DNA of 64,000 nucleotides, from contig NC_088926.1 in the NCBI RefSeq assembly GCF_038396675.1, forward strand, positions 39,028,501 to 39,092,500, read 5' to 3'. The notes under the pieces were generated by a model. It worked only from the letters and a program-made list of their open reading frames with translations, was not told the DNA's origin and searched no databases. Origin of the DNA: Hydra vulgaris. Lineage: Eukaryota > Cnidaria > Hydrozoa > Anthoathecata > Hydridae. The translations under genes were made by a program, and so were the position numbers. This document shows, piece by piece, positions 47,660 to 61,303 of the stretch (position 1 is the first letter of the stretch; every line of letters starts with the position of its first letter).

Positions 47660-49081
47660 CGGACTACTTTAAAAAGATGCTTCAAAATGGCGAAATACTC
47701 ATTAACTAGCTTCAGACGATGCCATCAAAGACGCGCGAGATTTTTAATTTGCATATGGCGAGATTACACGTCAAGATAAGATGACAGATATCCACATAGA
47801 TGTCGGTGATGAGTTGGTTTTGTTAATTATTAGTGTTTATAAGCATTTGAAATTAAATTCAGTGATTGTCCTTTAACAATATGCTGCAAGAAAATATAAT
47901 TTAAACAAAATGGTTTAATGTGTTAAACTTTCAATTTAACAATTTAATATTGTTTTAACTTGATAAGGATCAAGTTTATAAAAGATAATTTTAAATCTGC
48001 ATACTTTTGAATTTTAGTAAATTTATTAAAATGTTATCGGTTTACACATAATATTATGTTTCCAAATGAATACTTTAATAACTTGTTCTTTGAAAAAAAA
48101 CTTATTTGTAACAACTGTAAGTATAATTTTCCCTGAAAAATATTCTTCACAACAAAAACTTTGTTTTGCTATTGGTTCAGTTAAATTCTCGAAAAAAACC
48201 TTTAAATATTATCCAACTAACTTAATGTACTTGATCTTTTTTCGTTTTTATAATGCAATAGTAATATGCAATAAATATCGTTTTCATAATGAATTATGAT
48301 TCCGGTTTAAATTTGTTCTATTTGTCTAAAAACTTTCGCTTTTGCGCTCTCTTTATCGAGCTCATTCTTATTATATTGAACTTAAAAAATTCCCTTCTGA
48401 CAAAAAAAAGAGGAAATTCACCTAGAGCGCGTAAAGAATGTAGGCAATATACCAATAAGCCGGAATAAAAAGTCATCAGTTTAAAAAAAAATCAAAGTGG
48501 TTCTAAGTTTGAATATTTTTTCAATATAACTCTCCATAAAAATTATGGACATATGTTTGTCCGCAACATAATATATATTTCATTTTGTTTAAAATCTTTA
48601 CAGAAAAAGCCGTTTTGATGAAGGACATTAACAAAAAATATCTGTACTTTTAATAATTAATATATCACAATCTCTACTCGTTAATCAAAAATATCGATAA
48701 TCAAAAATCGATAATCAAATATTTTATATAATTTATATTACGAATTAATCCATTTAAAAAAATCTGCAAAAAAACAGCATGCGGCAAAAAAAAAATTACT
48801 TTTAAAACTTTCATTATCTGACAAAATAATTATATTTAAAACTTTCGATATCCGTACTTGGAGTATGCGTGTCAAACTTCGGCTTCTCAAAATGCGTGTC
48901 AAAGTTCGGCTTTGCGTAAAAACCAAACTCGGGGTGGAACATTGCCAATGAAAAAAGAAAGAAAAAGAACATTTTTTTTTTTAACTTTAATTTTTTTAAA
49001 TTATTTTCGTACACCGTTCGTACTGTAATAATATTTGTGCTTAGTTTAATATTCTTTTTGATAACGATTTCACACAAAAAT

Positions 49082-49315
49082 TAAAAAAAAAAAAGAAGGA
49101 AAGAAAAATGAATAAAAAAAGAAAAAGATATAAAATAAAAATAGAGAGTGAAAAAATAAAAAAAAGAAAGAAAGAAAAAAGCAGAAAACATAAACAAAAA
49201 ATTAAAAACCAATTCAAACAAATAAAGAAAAGAAAAAAACGAAAAAAGCAAAAAAAAAGAAAGAAACAAGAAAAGAGAAAAGAAAAAAAAAAAGACAATA
49301 AAAAACATTCAAAAA
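49082..49315 (+). repeat. Polypurine tract, right arm
   Basis: A/G-only stretch mirroring the pyrimidine tract at 31316-31550. The Lys/Arg-rich 73-codon frame here is a composition artefact. The bases beside it (48870-48920) keep the GCCGAA..ACACGCAT direct repeat in inverse form. Confidence 0.9.
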
Positions 49316-49800
49316 TGGAAAATAGTTAAAAAGAATAAGAATAAAGTATAAAAATTGCTCAGTTTTTGAAGAAATGAAAAAGTATAATTTTTAAATTTTA
49401 TTAATATTAAGGAACGATGTTTGTTTGCTGGCTATTATGATACGATTTCCTTTTTTATTTGAATATTTTTATTTATTATTGTGACTAAGTGTTTCTGTGA
49501 AATTTTTTTTATGCTTATTTATTGTTAGGGGCTGTCCTTAAGGACAGTCCCTTTTTTAGTCAATTTTTGCCCCCTGCCCTCCTCTTCCTTTGTCACCGGT
49601 GGTCTTTTTTTTCCAATACCCCCCCCCCTCCTCCTCCTTATCATTTTTATTAAAAATTTTCAAATTAATTACATTTATCTGCTTGAATATCATTCAGTAG
49701 CTTATTGGGTGTTTTCACGTTTATTTCAGTTGTTTTTTCTTGCAGGCCTCCCGAAAAAAACAGTAATGTAATATTTCTCATATTCTATATATTAAATTTA

Positions 49801-50101
49801 AGCATTTCTCATTTTGATTTCAAATATCTAACTATTTTTTTACCATCGCGTAAAGTTGTAAAGATATTTATGTTCAAATCTTAAGTATTTAGGGTAAAGT
49901 CCCTAATATTGTCGAAAAAAAAGTTATTCAAAAGTATGTCAACCTGGGTATTTTCCTTAAAATTTATTGACAAAAAAATTATGTGAAAAAATGCTAAAAA
50001 CTCTTTACCCTAAATACTTAAGATTTGAACCTAAATATCTTTACAACTTGACGTGATGGTAAAAAAAGAGTTGCATATTTGAAATCAAAATGAGAAATGC
50101 T
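49801..50101. mobile_element. Foldback MITE, right-arm copy
   Basis: Inverse of 30519-30818, with AGCATTTCTCATTTTG at one end and CAAAATGAGAAATGCT at the other. The ends pair better here than in the left arm, where one end has AGCATTACGATTTTG, so the right arm keeps the older form. Confidence 0.85.
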
Positions 50102-50787
50102 AAACAAAAAACAAATTGTTTGCTCGGCACCAGAAGAAAATTTTATTTTGTTGACCTGTGTAATCGTCAATTGATATGATTTAAATAGGGCATGAAATAG
50201 GCCATTACGGCCATATACATTTTTATAGCGAATTTAAGTATCGCGCATTTATAAAAAAAACACAATAAAAAAGCTCAAGTTGCTATATGTTACTTTTACT
50301 TACATTACTTTTGTAAAACATCAAAAGTTGATGTTTTCCGCGTTAGCTTGTCTTTTGAGCTTGTGCATAACATATTACTTGCTTTTACTTCTCTCAACTA
50401 GATGTAAAATATTAGTATAAAAAAATACAAAGAATAAAGTCTTTTTTAGATTGATAAATTTTATTTTGTATTATTTTTGTAGAGTGCTTTAAAGAAATAA
50501 AGATTTTTTATGCGTACAGATTGCATAAAAGACAATTTTGGGGAGGGTGTGTGGGGAAAGGGATGTTTTACCCTCTCAAAGAAGGTGATTTTTAAGTTAT
50601 AGTCGGGTATTTGACACAATTCAGGCGGGTGAATTTTAGTTTTTAAAGGCCTTTTTCTTTTTTCTTTTTAAAAAGCGGTACTTTATACAGATTCCACACA
50701 CCACCCATCCACCCACCCCCTCCTTAATTTTTAGTACTTTGATTTATAAAGTTAAAAGTGTCCTAGGGTTTTTTTTTTAATTTTTAT

Positions 50788-50957
50788 TTTAGGTGCCCCA
50801 AAATGTCATTACGCCTTATCACAGAACACCGCGGAAGAGCATTTGAAAGGAGAGTACACCTTCTTTCCTTACTGATGTTGTAAAACTTCCCCAGAGGTGG
50901 CGTTAAACAAGGGATCTTTAGCTTCTGAGGCAAACGCTCTAACCGCTGCGTTTCGGC
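50788..50957 (-). mobile_element. tRNA-derived SINE, right-arm copy
   Basis: Inverse of 29658-29830. Reads from about 50957 (GCCGAAACGCAGCGGTTAG) to the AGGTGCCCC end near 50791. Confidence 0.72.
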
Positions 50958-52296
50958 TTAAACGCACTTACTTAAACATAGCGGTGGAATTTATGACCTC
51001 AAAATCATTAGTTCTTTATTTTTATTGCTAACTTTATTTTTAAATAGTTCAAATTTAGTCACAAAAATTTGTCCTCACTTTTTGCCTTTCATTATTCAAT
51101 AACGTATTTAAATCAAGAAAAAATTGGGGAATAGTGCAAATATTTATATCAAATCTTTTTATATATAGTTTTACAGTTTTCAGTAATTTGTAGGCCAATT
51201 TGATAGATATTGACGAACACGACAATAAACATCAATATGCTTAGCAAATAACAGGATAAAACAGTTTTAAAAAATTTTGAAAACAAATGATCATTGTTGC
51301 TACTTACAGTTATAATAAAAAAACTCAAAAATATACCGAAAAAAAAGTGTTTTTCAAAGGGGTTTTCTAAAATTTGAAAGATCTGCTTGACAATACTTTA
51401 CTATAAAGTTGTATAAAACAACTGCCTGAGTAAAACATAAAATTTTACCCATTAATTATAAAATAACTTATCTTTTGAAAATTTTCCAAAGTTTCCGGAA
51501 AATTTACCGAGTTGAAAATTTCCAGGAAATTTTCCACCCTTGGAAAAATCATTCGACCCTTGGAAAAATCATTCGATGTTTTGAAATTTTTAATAGTTAA
51601 TTATTTTTTTAATATAACAATTATAGTTATTATATATTATAACAATAGTTATAGTTATTATAATAAAACAATAATTAACTATTATGAGTTTTAAAATATA
51701 GCGTAATTAATATCACTGTCGTAGACAGGGGAGGGTGGAGGGGACAATTGCTACTTCCCCCTCCAAGTTTCTTTAAATTTCATTTTTTTTTAATTCTATT
51801 TCTTACTGCCCTAGCCCGCTCTAAATTCTGTTTCCACCCACCACCCCCAACGTTTTTGACCTTCCTACGGGACTGACTATTATTACAAAACAGTTATGTC
51901 ACATTTGTTTTAAACAAATATGACATAACTGTTCAAAAAAATGTTGATGTAAAATAAATGTATTTAGAAGATTTAATAAGTAATAATACAAAAAGGAAAA
52001 AAACAAATAACAAGGATATAGTTTATATATAATTTTGAAATTAAGGCAAAAATTAATTAAACTTAAAAACTCTTAATCTCTGGGCAACAAATTTTCCCCA
52101 AACTTTCTTCTATTAGGGGGCATTAAAATACAAAGTGTTGAAACAAGTTTCAATTTTTAGATTGAATTGATTCCGGCTTTTAAATCTCTTATAATATATG
52201 GTAAAGTTAACATTTTTTCTTTCTGCTTTTCGATAAACTTCATTCTTCAATCACGGGACCATCATAGTCACAACGATAAAACATGTACGAGAACCC

Positions 52297-52476
52297 AAGG
52301 GGCGAATTAAGTAATCGCGAATTGAAAATTCCGTAAGTTTCTGGTCTTGAAATTTTGTTTTTCTTGAAAACCATTTTTGCGCGTTTTTTTCGGACCCTTC
52401 ATAAAAGTTTTACAAATTTTATGACCAGAATATTTTACGGAATTTTTAATTCGCAATAGCTTTTAATTCGCCCCTT
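52297..52476. mobile_element. MITE in LINE B, right-arm copy
   Basis: Inverse of 28126-28303, ends AAGGGGCGAATTAAG and TTAATTCGCCCCTT. One end carries GCAATAGCTTTTAATTCG where the other arm has GCGATCACTTAATTCG, an arm-specific change. Confidence 0.85.
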
Positions 52477-52559
52477 AGAACCACGTTTGAACTCAATTTT
52501 GGCGATGTTTTTCATATGAAGACTTATCATCGAGTACCTCTTTAAATGGTTATATATAG

Positions 52560-55500
52560 TTAAAAGTGATTAAACAGTATACAGTCAGTGATACACATAA
52601 ATATTTTAGTATAAATTTTGTTGTTAAGTTTAATACATGTCAATTTAGTTGTTGATATTAAGTATGAGGTATTTTAATTTATTTTTCAAGTTGGAAGGAT
52701 TATTTAATACTTTAAGTTCTATTTTTTTGATATTATTTTGTTTTATGCGTACGGACCCTGGTGGGATTATAGAAAACCGTCAGAACTTTGTTGTTCTTTT
52801 AGGCAGTGTGAAGTTGCCTGTACTTGTTATATACTCTGAGTTAACTTGAAAGAAGTTATCTAAAAAATGTGATGGGACTAGTCCAAGTTTATTTAAATAT
52901 AAATGCAAAAAAAAAATATGTTTTTGACATTTAAATAGTACTCAATTTGGATTTGTGTGTACTTGCCTATGTAATATTAGCGTACGTAAGATAACTTTGG
53001 ATGTAAGAAAAATAAAGCAATTTAAGATTATGTTGAGACAACAAACGTTTAACCTTATAGAGTATCCCAATACTTTTTGAAATTTTGGTGGTTATTCTAC
53101 TTATATGGGCTCTCCAAGATATGTTTCAATAAGGATCCCAAGAAATTTAGTTGTTTTTGTTCTTTCAATGTTTACCTTATCTATTTTTAGGGAGGGAAGG
53201 ATAGTTGGTATACTATTTTTTTTTTTTTTTAATGAAACAGTATTTTTTTTTTTTTTTTTGTATTTAGTGATAATTTTTTAAATTTCAACCATACATTTAA
53301 TCTTTTAAGCTCTTTGTTCATACAATTATAAAGGCCTTTGATTTAGTTCGAGGAATAAAATAAGTTTGTATCATCGGCAAACATGATTACACCAAGTTTA
53401 TCCGAGGCTTTTGTAAGGTCGTTAATATATAGAAGAAACAGAAGAGGTCCAAGAATGGAACCTTGGGGGACACCGCACTCAACTCTTAGTAGTTTTGAGT
53501 GTTTATAATTATCTGAAAAAACACATTGTTGTCTGTTGCTTAGTTTTTGAACCAGTCAAAGGTTATGTTTTTTATCCCATAGCTTTCCATTTTTTTAAGT
53601 AAGATATTATGATTTACACTATTAAACGTTTTTGACAGGTCTATAAAGATGCCTTGAGCATACTGTTTTTTATCAAAAGAATCACTTATATTGTTAACTA
53701 GATCTTTCAGTTACGTTAGAGTTGAATATTGTTTTGGAAACCGAATTGATTAAAATACTCATACAATCTGTTTTAGATGATTCTTTCGAGAGGCTTAGAA
53801 AAGGTATATAGTTAGAGATAGTTAATAACTATACACCGAGATAGGTGTATAGTTATTAACTAAGTAGGGGAAAGGCGCCTAAGGCACTTTACTTTTAATT
53901 CTCTATCATAGTGCTTTTAGAATATTTTTATAAATTCATTATAAGCGGAGTTGGTATGCCCGTTACGTCTGGTAAATCATATCCCACCTTACCGTCGATA
54001 GTGAGTCTTTAAACTCTTGAATAGTAAAATTATTAATTTTTCATTTATAGACTTTGATTTCAGAGCTATTACTTTTTGTATCTTGAAAAAAGAAAAAGTA
54101 TATCGGAAAGTGGTCGGATATATTCGTTTTGACTAGACCTGCTTTTAATGAAGAGTCATAAAATGAATTAGTCAAAAATGTTGTCTATTCCAGTGATTGA
54201 ATTAAGTGTTACCCGGGTCGGTTTGTTTATTATAAGAAAGATGTAGTGTTGGAACATATCGTCGAAAAAGTTTTGGTAACATCATCTTCATTGGTACTGT
54301 AGACAGTTTATATTAATGTCTCCAATACAGAATAATATTTTGTGCTCTTTGTTATTTTTTAGAAACTTTTGTTTTAGGTGATTTGAAAAGTTTTTTACAT
54401 CGCCTTCTTACGGTGGTCTGTAACAGGTGGGCATATTTTTTAACTTTTTGTTTATTATTTCAACTGTAAAGACCTCGCCATCGGCATCAGAAACCGAAAG
54501 ATTGTCTCTAAAATTAGTTGTCAAATTATTATGAATATATGTTATAATTCCACCTCCTCGTTTTTGAACTTTTCGCTTCATAAGATATTAGTATGTAGTT
54601 TGGAAATAATAGGTTTGAACTTATTCTGGATGATTCGTCAGTATACCAAGTTTCTGTAAAGCAAATCATACTGAACAAATAGTTACATTCTATAAGAAAA
54701 TGTTTTAGTTTGTCAATGTTGTTAATGATACTTCTTATATTTATGTGTATCACCGTAAAGTTATTATTTAATGATTTTAATTCACTTCTAAAAGTTCCTA
54801 ATTCAAAAAACCGCGAGTTAAAATTATTTTCATTAAAAAAAATGCAAATCTGGATCGTAAGAGTTATTAAGTAAAAAGTTATTAGCCGATTTGAAAACAC
54901 AACAAGTTATTAGCCGATTTGAAAACAAGTGTAGCTTTTCGTAATCTGTTGTTTGTTTAGCCATTAGTTAAGAGAATTGAACCTGTCATTTCGAAAAAGT
55001 GCACAAGTCCATTTACTAAAACTTTTCAAAATCAACAAAAATATGATTTTTATTAAAATAATGTCTAGGCTGCTAAAGAAATTAAACATAGAAGTAGATA
55101 AATAAAGAACGTATATAACTTATGTACTTTTTTATTTTTTATAAAAAAAACATAAATCATACAGAAATTTTTAATTCAAACTTATAAACTAACTGCTAAA
55201 AGTTTTGGACTTTTCGAAATGACAGGTTCAATTAACCTTGCTTCGATCGCTATTAACTTACGTAAAACTTTTTCTTAATTATATGCAAAAAATTTTCTTA
55301 TTTTCTAAGTTCGCGAAAAAAAACTTTATTAAATTTAATTGTTGCGTATTTACCTTGGTTGCGAAGATTTTTTACTTCTTCCCAAAGTTTCTCTCTCTTC
55401 CATCTTCCATAGCAAAGTCTTCATTTATATATATTCCACTTCCTTTTAGGTTTTTAAGTGAACTTATAATTTTAATTTTATCTTGGTAGTTTAAAAGTTT

Positions 55501-56089
55501 CACTACGATAGTTCTTGGTGTTTTGTCTTTCTTATACGACCCAACTCGATGCGCTCGTTCCACAATAATTTCAGTTGAAATTTTAAGGTTGCTTGAAAAT
55601 ATTTTTTTCACAGATTTCTCACAATCACTCCAACTTTCTCCTGGTAAATCTTTCAGACCGTTGACTCTAATGTTGTTACAACGAGAGCAGTTTTCTAAGT
55701 CAGTATTTTTTTTATTTATATTTTTAATTTCAAGATCATATTCTTTTCTTATTTGTGTTAATTCTTCCTTTATTTTTTCTTCTTGAAAGTTGAGACTTTC
55801 TCTCACACCGTTTAAGTCTTTTTCAATATTTCGCATATTTACTTTGTTTACATTTAATTCATTTTCTATTTTGTCGAGTCTATCAGTTAATTATTTTTAT
55901 ATTTCCACTCACTATTTGTGTAAAGTTCTTTTCTTGGTCTTTTAATAACCTTTCTGTTTCTTTAAGCAAAGTTCTTTTTTGTTCTTCAAACTTGTTTGTA
56001 ATAATATTTTCGTTATTTTCCCATTTTTTAATTAATATTCTTGAAGAACAGTCGAAAACACGTGCGTTCGCGCCAAAAACTCGCGGCAA
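52560..56089 (-). pseudogene. LINE B, right-arm copy
   Basis: Inverse of the left copy. ORF1 is better kept: an open stretch from 56089 (SCSSRILIKKWENNENIITNKFEEQ) and another of 154 codons (55372-55836) that reads through LENCSRCNNIRVNG where the left arm has a stop. The endonuclease part is at about 54000-54900 (VIHINIRSIINNIDKL, CFTETWYTD), and the RT part at about 53270-53790. Non-functional, with many stops. Confidence 0.85.
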
Positions 56090-57641
56090 AAACCATTAAT
56101 TGCCATTAATCATATTTATATCAGAAACGTCAGTAAACTCCAATTTTTGTTTTGAGCGGATAAAATTTCACACCAAATAGTGATTTCAGATTTGTCCCGA
56201 TATTCTTGCAAAAACAAATAAATAATAATAACACAAAAATAGTTACATTTTGAAATAAAATATTACTTTTAAAAAAAGTCAAAATTTCATAGTAAATTTT
56301 GACTTTTTTTAAAAGTAATATTTTATTGTATGTATGTAAATTTATGTAAATCATGTATGTAAATTTTTTCAAGAAAAAATTTACATACATCGATATATTT
56401 TTTAAAAACGTACATTTATTACGGTTAGATACGTAGCCAAGATTTTGGAAAAATTTATTTCGAAAAAGTGAAGTAAATTTACTTGTTATTGTTTCGTAGA
56501 GGCCAGGGTTTTTGAATACCGTTTTCATCTATAAAAAAGCCTCTACATTTTTCCGACAAAAAATACAGCACAAATACTTATTTTTTTAAATCAATCATTT
56601 TTTTCTCCAATCAATAATATAATTAAGATAGTAACGTTTATATATAATTAAATATTTTAATTACAAATCTCTTGTAAAACTGCAATCAAACAATTTATAC
56701 ATCAAATAGTGCTTTTCTCGAAATACGTAAAAAGCAACTTAAGGCGTTTTGAAAAACGGCTGTAGAGTGGCAAAAGTAACAATTCCCAGATGGCAAACAC
56801 AAGTTTCTTGCTATTGGTTGCCATTTGACTCTTTCGGGACCATAGCCCCGTTTTTATTACCCGTTTTTACCAACTCTCGATATATAGTTTAAGACTAAAA
56901 GATTTATAATTTATGAAAATACGAGCGAGAAATGAATATTTATATTGGTCAAAAAATGTGGTTAAATTTGAGCGTTTTACCTTATACATAATTTAAGACT
57001 TTTATGACATTTCTTATTGAATATCTTCATTATTTTGCTCAGCCGGTTTGTTTAAATTTGTTTTAATAAAATAAAAAAACGCCCGTAACTTGGACAACCT
57101 TCAAACTTGGATCAAAAGAACTAGAACTTTTTCAAAGTGTTTAAATTCATAAATATCCTAAAAAACATATTTTTTTTACTCAAAGTTATAATGTTCTTCA
57201 CTTAATAAGTAAAAGAAAACAAAAAGAAAACTATATGCTGGTAGTTGTAGCTGTATTCCTTCTATTTTCTTGAGGAATATTCTATTGTCTAAATGTGTAT
57301 GTAATAGTTAAAACAATTCAAGCACCGAGCGAAGTCTTAAAAATAGCATTCAAGAACTTGAGGTTTTACAGGTCTAGTTACAATTAAATTAGGATTCCAT
57401 AGTATAACGCAATTATATTATATTAAACTATATAACATAAAATCTTGATAGATGCATTACATTTAAAATAAACTTTAAAGTTAGTTTGTCGTACTCAGTG
57501 AAATCTCACTGTGGACAATAAACAAACTTTTGTTAATTAATTTAATCGTATACTTGCAGACCAGATTTTTCAAAAAATATCTTGATTGTTCAAACTATTA
57601 ACCGACTTACGACAATTTCTTGAAAAGTAACTTTATAATAT

Positions 57642-57891
57642 GGATGGTTAAGCGCCAAACAAGCCTATACAATAAAGTTGAAAAAAATTAGTTTGTATTA
57701 AAAAATGATTTATGCAGTGTTTCTTTGCAAACACCAAAATACTATATAATTAAAATTTTTAAGTGCATTGAACTGTAATTACTTTTAATTTTTTCGGTTT
57801 AGTGGCTTTTGTTAAAGACTTTTAAACTTTGCGTCTAATTACCTCATTTCAGCATATTCGTTGTATAGGCTAGTTTGGCGCTTAACCATCC
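57642..57891. mobile_element. 250-bp MITE, right-arm copy
   Basis: GGATGGTTAAGCGCCAAAC ends as in 22713-22962 and the same length to the base. 56530-57641 between it and LINE B mirrors the non-coding 22962-24090 stretch. Confidence 0.9.
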
Positions 57892-58719
57892 TTATAGTCA
57901 TAAGGAACAGATCTATAGATATATTTTACTTATGATTGCAGTGAGTAATACAAAATTTAAAATGCGAAATTTTAGATGCTAGGTGATTGGATAGATTTTC
58001 TTTTCCGTTCCTTTCCGCTGGAAATTTGAAAAAAGTGGAAATCCGCCGTTAATTAATTTTAAATGAATGTTTTATTTTTGTATATATATTTTATTATTGT
58101 ATATTTATAATTTATTATTGTGTATAATATACACAATAATAAGTTAAATATATCAATATAATATATATTATATAAAAATGACTATAATATATACTTGAAT
58201 ACCATATTCGTAAAATACCAGATGCGTACAAGGAATAAATTTGGTATATATAGAATCATTGCACAATAGCTTGATTTAAATACCATTTCTTTAAAGGGCA
58301 ATTTTTTTAAGCGTCTATATTCACCAATTTTTCGATAAGATTTTGCATAAATTTAATAAAATAATTAATTATATTTTTTATAATTTCAAGACGGTTTCGC
58401 CTTGCCCTTATTTGTGTTGTTTCTAACAATTTTTGAATATATGTTTAATTTCAATTTTTTAGTGGCCAAACAAGACAAGCGCAGGGGAGCATATGTCCTT
58501 TACTTCGCTCCCGCCCTGTGTACGGGCCTGGTTTAAATGGGTTTTACTAAAAACTCGTTTATTTATTTTAAAATAGCATGTGAAGAAATTATATTATGGA
58601 AAAAATATTAAACAATATTTGATTTTAAATCACAAATATTTTTCATAAGAATGAAATGTTTTCAGCAACATGTCATCTTTTTCAATTTTTCTGCAAATTC
58701 TCAGCAGCTATATTTTCTT

Positions 58720-60592
58720 AAATTAAATTTACCGAACAAAATAACTGCCAAAGTTGTAAGTTGGGATTTGTAAGTTGGGATTGAAAGTTGTAAGTTGGGA
58801 TTGTAAGATGGGATTTCCCTTCCGTCCAAATATCATTGGCAATCGAAAACAATTGCCAAAAATTATATTACACAAAGGAAAAAAATTTTTTTCCTTTGTG
58901 TAATATAAATTAGTTCTCCGAATTTTGTCGAACAATTCATTGTCATCGAATGTGATTTCTATTGACTTTTTCAGAAAAAGTTATAGTTTCACTAATTTCA
59001 ATTCATTTAACTTTACAGTTAAGTAAAGACCATTTAAAAACTTCAACCCTATTAAACTGACGCGTCCACTCATCTATATACTCTAGACAGACACTGTTTA
59101 CTTCTTTCAGAATTGGTTTTTCAAATTATGACTTCGTTCTTTGGTAACATGCAAATGCTATCTTACCGTGAAAGGTAGAAATTTTCTTTTCTAGATTTTA
59201 TCTAGTCTTTCAAACCCTTTAATACTACGGCAACTTCAGCACCAGAAATACCATCTTTATCAATTTTTTTACCGTGTTATATAAAAATTGGCTTGACTGT
59301 GAACAAAAAACAATACTATTTCATCCATTTCGTTATTTAAAAAGTTGAATTATTTTTCGTTATTGAAAAAGTTTGGGACAATTTTCTAAGCTTAAAAAGT
59401 ATGATCACTAGTGACTGATATAACTTAAGCACTTTTTCGATAGCTGGAAGTAAGACCAACCATCGAACTTTTGAGAATCCTAGCAATTTTTGATATTCCA
59501 CACCGGCCTCATCCAGAAATTTTCTGAACTAGAAACTCGAACAGTAAAACGGTAAAAAAATAAATAAATTTCGAAAAATCATACTCTCCACATCAATAGA
59601 TAAACAACCAGATGCAATGTTTATTGCGTTTAATAAAATATGAACATTGCAACCGATACCAATGATTTCACGGTTTAGCTTAACGATTAACTTTTTGTGA
59701 ATTTTAAACCTCCGAAATTGGTATTGGTGTTGTCTGCAGATATAGCCAAAACTTTTGAAGAAATTTTGTTAGCACTACAGGCCCGTAGCAATCGTGGGGG
59801 CAGCAGGGGCATTAGACCCCAATAATTTTTCAAATAAATAATTTTCAAAAAATGACTGAAAAAATGACTAAAAAAAAAAAAAGGTCCTCAATACTATTTC
59901 GGGGTAGTACTGCTCCCTCCCCCAATATAATTTTTGTTTCTACGGGACTGCACAAAATCATTTAAAGATAACTTCTGAAAAAATATCTGATGTTTCTCCA
60001 TTTACACAATCCACGTTAATCAGCTGAATTTGCACTCCCTCTTTAACATCAAAATAACGAGCCAAAATTGAATATATTTTAACGTCATTGTGGTTTAATG
60101 CATCAGAAAGAATTGACACATATGATGCTTTTAATAAAGCATTTTCTGAGTTAGTTTCACAATATTTCTTGTAATAATTGTGAACACGTTTACAATTATT
60201 GCTTCACATTTTGTACGCGCACAAGCAAATCTTGGGTTATAAAATTTCTTAATTAGCTTTGATGTACAATCAGCCCTTCTAAAGCTATGGTTGTGTTTGT
60301 GTGGAATGCCATTTGTTCCTTCTTGAATTGCTAACATTTTTTCATTTTAATCAAAGCTCTGACTCTTCATCAACTTTGTGATTTTGTTTGATGATATAGA
60401 AGTATCTAATGCCATTTTGTGTTTGATAGATTTGCAATGATTTTCAATTGCAGACCGTCCACGACTACTAATGTCAAATAGGCTTTGACAGACAGTACAT
60501 TTGAGGAGCTCATTTTTGATCTGCGTTAAGAAAGGAAACATTTTCTTTAAATTATCATTAAATGTGTTTAACCTTCTCTTCTTACTATTCAT
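58720..60592 (-). pseudogene. BED-finger hAT transposase, right-arm copy
   Basis: Inverse of 20019-21900. It starts at 60592 with the same finger and stop at 60347, and keeps the 173-bp MITE (59778-59950) and the 44-base palindrome (58864-58907). The shared lesions show that the gene was dead before the inverted duplication. Confidence 0.8.
59778..59950. mobile_element. 173-bp MITE, right-arm copy
   Basis: CAGGCCCGTAG at one end and CTACGGGACTG at the other; same length as 20660-20832. Confidence 0.75.
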
Positions 60593-60978
60593 TTTTTGAA
60601 TTTGATGCAGAAATAGTTATAAAAACTTACTTATTTATGAACACTTATTTTTATGAACTTCTTATTAAAATAAATCGCAAAGCGTTATTTACAATAATTA
60701 GGGAAAAAAAAACATTATAAAGCAAACAAAATTTGCGTAAAATGTTGCGTTGAAAAATCTTTTGAAATAATTTTTTTTCTTCTCTTATGGGAATTTTAAA
60801 AACTTTTTTTTTTAAATGTTTACGGGAATTAATTAACTTAGTTTCGTGTTTTATCGTTAAGTTTATTGGAATTTTATTCATTTTGTTTTGCAACTATATT
60901 TTAGAAAATTCATTTATTAATTCTTTCAAATAATATTTTTGGAAATAAATTTTATTTACTTTTTTTTAATATATAAAA

Positions 60979-61077
60979 GCGTGCCCAAACGCGTGCACAA
61001 ACGCGTACAAACCCCAAACGCGCAAAACTACCGTCAAACACTTACTGTACGCGCCAAATGCGTACGTATGGTCACTT
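60979..61077. other. CpG-rich patch, right-arm copy
   Basis: Inverse of 19532-19630, nearly unchanged, including the CAAACGCGTGCACAAACGCG core. Methylated CpG decays quickly in many genomes, so the conservation fits a recent duplication. Confidence 0.55.
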
Positions 61078-61303
61078 TAATATATTGTATATATTATATA
61101 TATAATATATTATATATATTGTATATATTATATATATATTATATTGTATATATTTTTTTTCTTCTCTTATGGGAATTTTAAAAACTTTTTTTTTTAATGT
61201 TTGGAATTATTTTTTGCGTGGCGAACGTCGTGGTGAACAGACGCGTTTTCTTACAGTTAAATATATTTTGGAATTTTTTTTAATTCGTTAAATAAAAATT
61301 GAT

